A stretch of 64,000 bases of DNA from Kuschelorhynchus macadamiae. Lineage: Eukaryota; Arthropoda; Insecta; Coleoptera; Curculionidae. The notes beneath the pieces are model-generated. The model was not told the DNA's origin. It saw only the letters and a program-made list of their open reading frames with translations, and ran no database searches. This document shows positions 31,849 through 42,200 of this stretch, in pieces (position 1 is the first letter of the stretch; each line of letters starts with the position of its first letter). The DNA lies in contig JAUTXW010000066.1 of assembly GCA_030620095.1 (NCBI GenBank), positions 806,001 to 870,000 on the forward strand. Reading direction: 5' to 3'. A program made the position numbers and the translations under genes.

Positions 31849-32885
31849 GTATTAGACCGTGTCAAATTGGAATTACTATCCGACGTTTCGCCTTCGATTG
31901 CACGAGGCATCTTCAGGGATCTTTACTCCACGAGATCTGAACACTGAATGTACTCGCCGAATCGTGACCCTGTGTTAAAATCGGTTTCCACGTGTGATGT
32001 AGACCGTAAGCCATGTCTCTATTGAATTTTTTTGTATGTTTAAATATTTCAATAGATTTTCGTTTATAAAAACCTGGAACCGATGCTAGAACCTTGGTTT
32101 CTTTCACATTTATGAAATGGCCAGTGTTTTGCTGGTGTTCAGCTACAACAGATTGAACAATTTGTTTCTTTTTAATACATCGTTCATGTTCCTTAAGTCT
32201 AGTTGATATTGAGCGTCCTGTTTCTCCCACATACACTTCTCCACAGGAGCAAGGAATTTTATGTACTCCTTCTGTTTGGAAAGGTACAAGATCTTTCGGG
32301 GATCGCAAGCATTGTCCAGTCTTCTTATGTGTATTGAAGATTGTTGGACCGCCGAAGTAATCGTCCTATTTTGTCTGTAGTGCCATGTATGTAGGGAAGA
32401 ACAACACTACCTAATGGTGGCTCTTTATCATTCTCCTTTGGCGTAGATGGTTTACTATATCTTTTAATTGAACGAGTAATATCTTCAGTGCAATAGCCAT
32501 TCCCTCTGAGAGCTTCGGTCAGTTTCGATGTTTCCGATGTTAAAGAATCTTCATCAGAAATCGAAATAGCTCTGAATACTAGAGAGTTAATAACCGATTT
32601 CTTTTGTGCTGGATGGTGATGAGAATTTGCATTTAAGTATCTATTTGTATGCGTTTTCTATACACAGAATGTCCTAATGTACCATTTTCCTTCCTTTGAA
32701 CACATACATCTAGAATGGGCGTCGGGAGGAAAAGTCGGGTATAAAAGCCCGCCTGAATCTCTTCGAGCTCATTCAGTGTTCGGATCTCGTGGAGTAAAGG
32801 TCCCTGAAAGTGCCTCGTGCAATCGGAGGCGAAACGTTGAATAGTAATTCCAATTTGACACGGTCTAATCCCAAGAACCATGATT
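31849..32885 (-). mobile_element. Penelope-like fragment with inverted terminal copies
   Basis: 31849-31945 and 32780-32885 are about 100-bp inverted copies of the same sequence, starting ATCATGGTTCTTGG and containing ACGTTTCGCC. Between them the minus strand encodes a short post-palm piece (CVQRKENGTLGHSVYRK, about 32690) and a GIY-YIG nuclease at 32308-31913. The latter has GVHKIPCSCGEVYVGETGR, then STRLKEHERCI and VVAEHQQNTGHF, with the Y and R residues of the active site visible. This is a 5'-truncated Penelope copy whose 5' end is capped by an inverted copy of its own 3' end, a known arrangement for these elements. It sits in the 5' part of the pogo element. Confidence 0.85.
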
Positions 32886-33014
32886 TCTTAACCCATTATC
32901 GCACAAATTATTTTTTGTCCGAAATTAACTATTTTCTTTAGAGATTCCTACTATGTTTTTAATAAGTAAGCGTAGAAAAATATTATTTTGAAAATAAGTT
33001 ATCAAAAAACTGCC

Positions 33015-33036
33015 GTCCTCGTATGAGGACGCTGGG
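33015..33036. repeat. piggyBac subterminal palindrome, left copy
   Basis: GTCCTC-GTAT-GAGGAC palindrome followed by GCTGGG. The same motif occurs at 34984-35003 (inverted, CAGC before GTCCTCATTTGAGGAC) and at 35328-35349 (GTCCTCAAATGAGGAC plus GCTGGG). These are probably binding sites for the cysteine-rich domain. Confidence 0.8.
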
Positions 33037-33092
33037 ATAATATGATATAAAAAAAACAAAAATTTAAAATTGATTTATTTGAAAATAAGAGT

Positions 33093-34869
33093 TTATAAGT
33101 TAATTTTTTTTGTGAAAATCGTTGAAACAACTGGGCATTCAAAGGTAATATTACATTTTTGGCAAAATGTCTGTGGTTTCCCTGTGCAATTATTCATTTG
33201 GCATCTTCTTTGTTTTTCCCTTTTGTTAATGGAGTGGTTTTTCCCATCAAATTTTATGTCATTTGGCAGTACTGTTTTGGATGTACTTGGAAGACTGAAC
33301 GGTCGTCCACGATCAATCCTCAAGCCATGACCACTTTTCAAATATGGATAGGCAATCTCCATACGAAATTCCTTGATTGACATCCTCTTTTGTTCTTTAT
33401 GCACCATATTGTAAAGTACGCAACCATAAAAGACACCAGTACCATTTCTTCCCTCTCACAGAAATGTGATGTTTCTCTAAAAGCCAATTATGGTGGTCAA
33501 CACCACCCATAAATTTATTGTAATTAGTTACTAGTTGTGGCTGTGGTATTGGCAATTTTTTCTGTTCCTGTTTTTTCCATCTTTGAACTTGGGTTACAAG
33601 AGTGATTGTATCATAATTGGTAGCAAGTGAGACACATTTATTATCATTCCATTTGCAAACAATGATTTTATTGTTATGGTCAAATCGCCAATCATATGTT
33701 CCCCGAGGTTCTTTTTCCAAAATCTTTGATCTCATCGTAGGACAAAACTGTTCTGTTCTTCCGGACTATACCAGTACCACGAAAGTCTTTCTGTTTTAGA
33801 TTACACAGGAGATTATTATTTGTAAAAAAATTATCGAAATATACTTTATGTCTCTTAGGGTTTTCAATTACTTCTAACATATTGGTGGCAACTCTAGTTC
33901 CTAAAGGTTCTTTGGGTTTATTAGATTGATCTGTAGGCTTTTTACCACAATAAAGTGTAAAATTATAGCAATATCCATTGTCGCCACATAGAGCCCACAG
34001 TTTGAAACCGAATCTTATTGGTTTTGCTTTTATAAACTATTTTATTGGGTGATGTTCGTAATACCTCACAATCATCTCATCAATTGATAAATGCTCATGA
34101 AAATTACCCCATTGTCTAAAACGTTCATTTACCATTTCCATCGAAGGTCTAATTTTGCATGATCTGTCGTATTTGTTTTCATTTGCTTGAGAGTTATCAA
34201 CGAAGTGAAACAAGGATTTTAGTTCTGTGTATGTATTATGGCTAAATGCGTTTTTTACTAATAAAACTCACAGGTCTTCTCGTTCGGACCAATAATCCCT
34301 CTCACTGGGCAACAAGTGATATCCAGTAAAAACTAAAAAACCAATAAAAATTTTGATCTGTTCTTTGTTTGTTGAATATTCGTGTTTATTTTTTGTGTTC
34401 TTGCATATCGTATTGTCTCTGTAAACAATAAATCATAAACGGCATCGTCAAAAAAATATTCAAAAATTTCTAAAGGTGTAGCATTCGATAATTGTTCTCT
34501 TATGACTTCAAATACCTGTTGACAATCTTCAAAGTCCATTGTCTCATAGTTTGGTTCAGATCTCTCTCACTTTGGCGGCTAAAAAATAGAGTCACCTCTT
34601 TTTCTCTTAGAAAATGATGAAAGCGGTAAATTATCTTCTTCGTCAGACGATGACGGTTCATCTGGAGTTTTTTCTTCAGTGAGAAATATTTGAGTGCCCC
34701 CTGGAATATCTCGTACGGTAGCTGTACCAATATCTTCATCGTTCATTCATCGATCTTCATCACTCAATTCGTCAACTTCTGGGGGTAATGCTGCTATATC
34801 AACAACAATCTGCTCTGAATATAAATATTCAACAGAATCATCCAGTGTCTTGGAGAATTTTCTGGACAT
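33093..34869 (-). pseudogene. piggyBac transposase, multiply broken
   Basis: The likely start is ATG 34869 (MSRKFSKTLDDSVEYLY), followed by an acidic N-terminus and a TGA soon after. Later pieces are a middle part at 34539-34333, KVYFDNFFTNNNLLCNLKQK at about 33850 (catalytic D of the VYFDNF motif), GTGIVRKNRTV, KIIVCKWNDNKCVSLATNY at 33660 and YNKFMGGVDHHNWLL at 33520. The last has the D of the MGGVD motif. The C-terminus (33407-33093) carries CQMNNCTGKPQTFCQKCNIT, the cysteine-rich domain that binds the transposon ends in piggyBac proteins. At least four breaks are visible. It fills the element between the subterminal palindromes. Confidence 0.9.
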
Positions 34870-34983
34870 AATTCAACAAAATCGGAATTTCTGCAGATAA
34901 AATGTTTTTTTAGTATTGAATTTTACCTATAAAGTCCAATTAGAACAAAAATAGGACATTTTCAAATTTTATACCTAAACGCT

Positions 34984-35003
34984 CAGCGTCCTCATTTGAG
35001 GAC
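34984..35003. repeat. piggyBac subterminal palindrome, inner right copy
   Basis: CAGC followed by GTCCTCATTTGAGGAC, in opposite orientation to the copies at 33015 and 35328. Confidence 0.8.
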
Positions 35004-35327
35004 AGTAGGATTTTGTTACACCCTGTATACAAACCATTTCTTCTAGGCCTTATTACGTATTATATTCATAAAACCTAACAATATAACTAGCAGAAAAAAT
35101 AACTTCTAATACATACCTTTGTTTTATAACAAAATGCCAGCAAAAATTTTAACATGAAACCACGTGATAAAAAAATGCAATAAATCAGATAATACTTCAG
35201 AGCCAATACGTAACTTCGGCGCTTCGAAACGTGCGATTAGCATCACTACCTGACTATTACTGATGTTCAATGCCGAATTACTGTTGTTTGTACGACGGTG
35301 TCTACGCCATCCCCTCCTATGTCAGCT

Positions 35328-35349
35328 GTCCTCAAATGAGGACGCTGGG
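35328..35349. repeat. piggyBac subterminal palindrome, right end copy
   Basis: GTCCTCAAATGAGGAC followed by GCTGGG, 10 bases from the right tip. Confidence 0.8.
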
Positions 35350-35639
35350 CGTTAATGGGTTAATTGACCAAAGCCGTGAAAGCTTCCGTTCTATGTTCAG
35401 TTTGCGATAACACCACTAAGTAGAACAGTATGTTTGTGGCATTGTCTGACTAATGCCTTCTGTAGGTAACTTTAAAGTGCACGGTCGTAGATGGCGCTAC
35501 TTGTTACAGAATATCATAAAATAGGCGGTTCAATTTGGGTGGTGGTTCAATATGGGCACCTTTACCCTACGTTCATGTTGTATAGAAAATTCGATGCGTT
35601 TATTACATTACTTATTAACCTAATCTTGTGACTAATAAA

Positions 35640-36140
35640 TCATGGTCTCCTTGGAAAAAATTGAGACCTAACTTTAGGAAGCGTGATATGTCGATGATAA
35701 TCAAATCTTCTATACACTTGCGAAACATTACTAGACTGGAAATGTTGCGCTCTTTTCAAAAATATAGCTGCCATAAGAAAAATCAAAGTTGAGACGCGTA
35801 ACGAAATAACAAAAGAAAGACATGTCGTACACGCTATGGCAACTGAATAAAAATATTTAACTTTAAATTATTATTTATATTATGTCATACACGCTATGTT
35901 AGGTAATTATATTAAATATCAGATTCAATTAATTTAAAGTTAAATATTTTTATTTTGACGGTTGTCAACAAATAATTGACCGTTATGGTTTGGATTTACT
36001 GGCGAAAAACGAAATCCGCTATTTTCGGTTTTTCGCCGATATTTCGAAAAGCAATACACCGATTGCTGTAGATATAATAGGAGCCGAGATCCCTATCTGG
36101 GACATACTTATAGATTTCGCTAGCTCTATCTATCCAAAGG
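35640..36140 (-). repeat. Interspersed repeat, copy 2, with hairpin insertion
   Basis: Reverse-complement match to 18281-18712. It contains an extra hairpin with perfect 22-base arms at 35849-35870 and 35930-35951. ATGTC.TACACGCTATG occurs both before the hairpin (35822) and inside its loop (35882). No gene is seen here or on to 36440. Confidence 0.75.
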
Positions 36141-36447
36141 ACTGAAAACATTAATTTATATTTTTGTTTAAAAAATTGACCAAGCACCCCAAATGGTTCT
36201 AAGAACCCCCAAAATATCTCGTACTGCTATTTCTAGGGACATGCGGGCCGCCACTGAAGCCTCCATTTTAATTTCCATTTTCGTTTCGATAATAAATTAG
36301 TGGCAATTTGCTAATGCACATTTTACGTAGGAGTAATCGTTTCGAGGCTTTATCGGTATTGCTAAAATAAATCGTATTATAAGTAGTTGAAATTAGCCAC
36401 TTAATAGGTTTTTTGCCCACCAGTCCGTTGCTCTAGTGTTATCACAA

Positions 36448-38530
36448 AATATTTTAACACTATTTTGTAATACTACAGGGTGACCAGGAAGTAAAGTGCC
36501 AATTTTAAATTTTTTTTGGAGTTTTCGCCATAATCAGAACGGTTCTAATATGTTTCAACGATATGTAAGGGTGTCTGGCTTTTAGAAGTAAAAACGAAGC
36601 ATACTGACAGATCTCCCCTTCTGTTTCAGGGTGATTCAAGTTAAGTGTCCTATTGGAAATATCTGAAGAACCAACGAATAGGATGTTTTGAGAATTTGGC
36701 TTTGGCTATAGATGAACATAAGATACTCTCGTTATAAAATATTTTAAATTGCGCGGTGTTGCCGCTTCTTCCTCAAACCGGAGGCATCATCCGTTTTTTA
36801 AATAAAATGCCGTATATTTTATTAAATTTTTATATTTTTCTGAAAAATCCAAACACTTATTGAGTTACCTTTCAGATGCCTAAATTTAACTCTTTTCGAG
36901 AAAATGGCGCTTGAACAATGACAATTTTGACCCTTTGAAGCTCGGTAAATCTCAAATGAGTTTACTTGCAACGAAATGGATTTCACTTATCTATCTAAAT
37001 GTTTAATTACCTATCTCCAGACACCAATTTCAGGTTTGAGAGGAGATGTCAAAAATGCATTTTGTTAAATTCTGACTTTAAACAGAATTTTATCAAAGAA
37101 CTCAGATTTTTTTAATTAATTGTTACATTCAGACTTTAAACTCAGAATTTTGTAGTTAAATTTCGACTTTAAAGTAAAAATTTAAAAATAAAAAAAATTG
37201 TGGCCCTCATACGCTTCTGTAACTTACGAAAAACGTAGAAGGGAAACAATTTTTTTTTATTCAATTCTGAGTTTAAGATCGGAATTTAACAAAATTCTGA
37301 GTTTAAAGTAAGAATTTAATAAAATTCTGAGCTTAAAGTCGGAATTTAACAAAATTCTGAGTTTAAAGTCAGAATTTAGTCCGTACGATTGCATAACAAA
37401 CTGGAACAAAAAAACAAATTCAATATTCTTATTTGAATAATGGAAAATGCGCTATGAATTGTTCCACCAAACTACAGATAGTTAAAAATTGATAAAAGAG
37501 GGAGGGTATAAAATAAAAGTTTCCTATTTTGATTTTTCAGTGTTAAATAAGTCTCTGACAAATTAGTGATATGTTTAATTAGTTCATTTTATATATTTTT
37601 ATTTATTTCTATTGCTGAAAAAAAAGCCAAAATGAACTAATTAAAAAATGAAATTTTTATTAAAAAAACCACATATACAATACATATACACCAAAAGGTT
37701 ACGTAAAAGAATAAAAAACAGCATATACTTACAAGAAAACATATACATTAAAATGTTCACAAAATAAAAGAGGTTATACAAAACGATAAATAAGTCTTAG
37801 GAAACGGTTCAAATATGTTTCAACGGTATGTGAGGGTGTCTCGCTTTTAGAAGTAAAAACGAAGCATACTGACAGATGTCCCCCCTCTGTTTCAGGGTGA
37901 TTCAAGTTAAGTGTCCTATTGGAAATATCTGAAAACCCAACGAATAGGATGTTTAAACAATTTGGCTTTCGCCATAGATGAACATAATATACTCTTGTTA
38001 TAAAATATTTTAAATTGGGCGATGTTGTTGTACCTTTCTCATGCCTGAATTTAACTGTTTTCGAGAAAATGGCGTTTGAACAATCACAATTTTAACCCTT
38101 TGAAGCTCGGTAAATCTCAAACGAGTTTAAACTCAAAATTTTATTAAATTCCGAATTTAAACTCAGAATTTAGTTAATTTCTGACTTTAAACCCAGAATT
38201 TAGTTAAATTCCGAGCTTAAACTCAGAATTTAGTTAAATTCCTAGCTTAAACTCAGAATTTAGTTAAATTTCGACTTTAAACTCAGAATTTTTTAAAATT
38301 CTTACTTTAAACTCAGAATTTTGTTAAATTCTGACTTTAAACTCAGAATCTAGTTAAATTCCGACTATAAAGTCAGAATTTAAAAATAAAAAAATTGTGG
38401 CCCTTATACGCTTCTGTAACTTACGAAAAACGTAGTAAATATTTTAACACTCTTTTGTAATAATCCTACAGGGTGACCAGGAAGTAAAGTGCCAATTTAA
38501 AATTTTTTTTGGGGTTTTCGCCATAATCAG
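36448..38530 (-). repeat. Foldback-like array, two left-pointing units
   Basis: Two units, from about 36540 and about 37800, run in the opposite direction to the array at 39290-45385. They carry the same core landmarks (GGCATCATCC, CTCCAGACACC, GGTGATTCAAGTTAAGTGTC) and the same 30-bp minisatellite at 37060-37385 and 38130-38395. The segment is bounded by direct copies of a sequence of about 90 bp containing CAGGGTGACCAGGAAGTAAA, at 36474 and 38468. No coding frame is credible here. Confidence 0.8.
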
Positions 38531-38559
38531 AACCCTAACACAAAAACAAGATAATTACC

Positions 38560-39270
38560 TGATTTTTTTAATTCTATTAAGTTCTGAGTCCAATATGAAG
38601 GTACCCGAGGAACGGCACTGAACAATATCTTTTTTCTGGACGTTAATAATAATTAAATAGAGATAATTCTGTAGCATCTTATTCCATTAAATTAAATGAG
38701 ACAATAAATGTCTCATAGAATCATCTAAATCATGTGCAATGTTGGGCTTAAATTTTGACGAAAACTTAGGATGGCTGGATGACATTGAAAACATCTCAGT
38801 TAACTAAAGGAAGAATTGCTATGCACTGAAAGTTTTAGCTAATTAATGCAGTCAATATTATGGCATAATCAATTGAGGAGCAGGTTCGGACGTGCAAAGT
38901 GTGTTTTTATTGCAGAAGTATGCAATTCGAATTATATTTGGGCTTTCTTGCCGAGAATATTTCAAAAAATATAAAATCTTAACTGTTGCAGAAATTTACT
39001 TTATAGTATAATATATTGTCAATAATAATAATATAATAATATTATAATAATTTATATTTGTTTATCAGAATAAGGACCTCTTTCAATCAAACCGCACTTT
39101 AACTTTAACTCACAATTATTATTGCCTGCTTCTCATAAGACCACGTTTTTTCAAAAAAACCTAGCCTACAATGGTTGCAAATTTTTTAATAGACTATATG
39201 ACGATGTGAAACAAGCTCCTACTTTAAGAATTTTTAAAAGTAAGCTAAAAGTCTTCTTACTAAAATGAGT
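38560..39270 (+). pseudogene. Non-LTR retroelement fragment, RT C-terminus
   Basis: The plus-strand pieces read GLNFDENLGWLDDIENIS (38752, thumb region), FLLQKYAIRIIFGLSCREYF (38905) and GCKFFNRLYDDVKQAPTLR near 39170. The frame then closes with LKVFLLK and TGA at about 39268. These are standard C-terminal blocks of jockey/CR1-type reverse transcriptases. Frame changes and stops separate them, and the catalytic domain is absent. It differs in sequence from the copy at 2424-3890. It separates the oppositely oriented halves of the array. Confidence 0.7.
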
Positions 39271-39289
39271 TACTATACTGTTACTTACT

Positions 39290-42200
39290 ACGGAAGCGTA
39301 TAAAAGCCACAATTTTTTTAAATTCTGACTTTAAAGTCGGAATTTAACAAAATTCTGAGTTTAAAGTAGAAATTTAACTAAATTCTGAGTTTATAGTCAG
39401 AAATTAACTAAATTCTGAGTTGAAACTAAATTTAACTAAATTTTGAGCTTAAAGTCAGAATTTAACGAACTGCATTTCTGACATCTCCTGTGAAACCTGA
39501 AATTGGTGTCTGGAGATAGATAATTAAATATTAAGACAGATAAGTGAAATCCATCTCGTTGCAAGTAAACCTCGTTTGAGATTTACCGAGCTTCAAAGGG
39601 TAAAATTGTCATTGTTCAAGAGCCATTTTCTCGAAAACAGTTAAATTTAGGCGTGACAAAGGTAACCCAATAAGTGTTTGGATTTTTCAGAAAATATAAA
39701 AATTTTATAAAACACAGGGCATTTCATTTAAAAAAAGGATGATGCCTCCGGTTTGAAGTAGAAGCGGCAACACCGCCCAATTTAAAATATTTTATAACAA
39801 GAGTATATTATGTTCATCTATGGCCAAAGCCAAATTCTCAACACATTCTATTCGTTTGTCTCCAGATATTTCCAATAGGACACTTAACTTGAATCACTCT
39901 GAAATAGAGGGGGAGATCTGTCAGTATGTTTCGATTTTACTTCTAAAAGCGAGACACCCTTACATACCGTTGAAACATATTTGAACCGTTTCCTAAAACT
40001 TATTTATCGTTTTGTATTACCTTTTTTATTTTGTGAACCTTTTAATGTATATGTTTTTTTGTAAGTATATTATGCTGTTTTTTATTTTTTTATGTACCTT
40101 TTGGTGTATATGTATTGTATATGTGGTTTTTTTAATAAAAAATTCTAAAGTTCATTTTGGCTTTTTTTTCAGCGATATTGTTTTGTATTTTTATCATTTT
40201 TTAACTATCTGTAGTTTCGTGGAACAATTCATAGCGCATTTGCCATTATTCAAATAAGAATATTGAACTTGTTTTTATGGTTCCAGTTCGTTATGCAATC
40301 TTACGGACTAAATTCTGACTTTAAACTCAAAATTTTATTAAATTCCGACTTTAAACTCAGTCAGTAAAGTCAGAAATTAACTAAATTCTGAGTTTAAAGT
40401 CGGAAATTAATAAAATTCTGAGTTTAAAGTCAGAATTTCATGAAATTTTGACATCTCCTGTCAAACCTGTAATTGGTGTCTGGAGATAGATAATTAAATA
40501 TTAAGACAGATAAGTGAAATCCATTTCGTTGCAAGTAAACTCGTTTGAGATTTACCGAGCTTCAAAGGGTCAAAATTGTCATTATTCAAGCGCCATTTTC
40601 TCGAAAACAGTTAAATTTAGGCATGAGAAAGGCAACTCAATAAGTGTTTGGATTTTTCAGAAAATATAAAAATTTAATAAAACATAGGGCATTTCATTTA
40701 AAAAATAGATGATGCCTCCGGTTTGAGGTAGAAGCGATGACATCGCCCAATTTAAAATATTTTATAACAAGAGTATATTATGTTCATCTATGGCCAAAGC
40801 CAAATTCTCAAAACATCCTATCCGTTAGGTCTCCAGATATTACGAATAGGACACTTAACTTGAATCACCCTGAAACAGAAGGGGACATCTGTCAGCATGC
40901 TTCGTTTTTACTTCTAAAAGCGAGACACCCTCACATACCGTTTTGTATTACCTCTTTTATTTTGTGAACCTTTTAATGTATATGTTTTTTGTAAGTATAT
41001 GCTGTTTTTTATTCTTTTATGTACCTTTTGGTGTATATGTATTGTATATGTGGTTTTTTTAATAAAAATTTTTAAAGTTCATTTTGGCTTTTTTTTCAGC
41101 AATAGAAATAAATAAAAATATATAAAATGAACTAATTAAACATATGTTTAATTTATCAGAGACTTATTTAACACTGCAAAATCAAAATAGGAAATTTTTG
41201 TTTTGTATTTTTATCATTTTTTAACCCTCTGTAGTTTGGTGGAACAATTCATAGCTCATTTGTTATTATTCAAATGAGAATATTGAACTTGTTTCTTTGG
41301 TTCCAGTTTGTTATGCAATCATACGGACTAAATTCTGAGTTTAAATTCAGAATTTCGTTAAATTCCGACTTTGAACTCAGAATTTTGTTAAATTCTTACT
41401 TTAAACTCAGAATTTTGTTAAATTCCGACCTTAAACTCAGAATTGAAAAATAAAAAAAATTGTGTCCCTTCTACGTTTTTCGTAAGTTACAGAAGCGAAT
41501 AAGGGTCACAATTTTTTGTGTCAGAAGATTCTTACTTTAAACTCAGAATTTACCAAAATTCTGAGTTTAAAGTAAGAATTTAACAAAATTCTGAGTTTAA
41601 AATCGAAATTTAACTAAATTCTGAGTTTAATGTCAGAAATTAATTAAATTCTGAGTTTAAAGTCGGCATTTAACTAAATTCTGAGTTTAAAGTAAGAATT
41701 TAAAAAAATCTGAGTTTAAAGTCGGAATTTAATAAAATTCTGAGTTTAAAGACAGAATTTAACGAAATGCATTTTTGACGTCTCCTGTCAAACCTGAACT
41801 TGGTGTCTGGAGATAGGTAATTAAATATTTAGATAGGTAAGTGAAATCCATTTCGTTGCAAGTAAACTCATTTGAGATTTAAATTTAGGCATGAGAAAGG
41901 TAACTCAATAAGTGTTTGGATTTTTCAGAAAATATAAAAATTTAATAAAACATAGGGCATTTCATTTAAAAAACGGATGATGCCTCCGATTTGAGGTAGA
42001 AGCGGCAACACCGCCCAATTTAAAATATTTTATAACAAAAGCATATTATGTTCATCTATGGCCAAAGCTAAATTCTCAAAACATCCTATTCGTTGGGACT
42101 CCAGATATTTCCAATAGGACTCTTAACTTGAATCACCCTGAAACAGAGGGGGAGAGGGTATGCTTCGTTTTTACTTCTAAAAGTAAGACACCCTTTCATA

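Larger units (their letters stand above)
32892..35359 (-). mobile_element. piggyBac transposon, 2468 bp
   Basis: TTAA flanks both sides (32888-32891 and 35360-35363). The tips start with CCC and are inverted: CCCATTATCGCAC on the left and CCCATTAACGCCC inward from the right. A broken transposase occupies 33093-34869 on the minus strand. Palindromic subterminal motifs are described separately. It was inserted directly beside the Penelope fragment. Confidence 0.92.
29468..35567 (-). mobile_element. Pogo-type transposon interrupted by two later insertions
   Basis: The ends are imperfect inverted repeats, GGGTAAGGTTGCTCATTATG on the left and GGGTAAAGGTGCCCATATTG inward from the right, with TA next to each (29466-29467 and 35568-35569). 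Related GGTTCAATTTGGG-type motifs recur in both subterminal regions (about 29650, 29695, 31590, 31610, 35527, 35543). The minus-strand gene is at 29832-31488. Its 5' noncoding part holds a Penelope fragment (31849-32885) and a piggyBac (32892-35359). Confidence 0.8.

Noticed and set aside
40012..40257. Open frame of 81 codons in the array, rich in F, Y and C
   Set aside because: It lies in AT-rich repeated core DNA; similar frames appear wherever the unit recurs, with no protein-like pattern.
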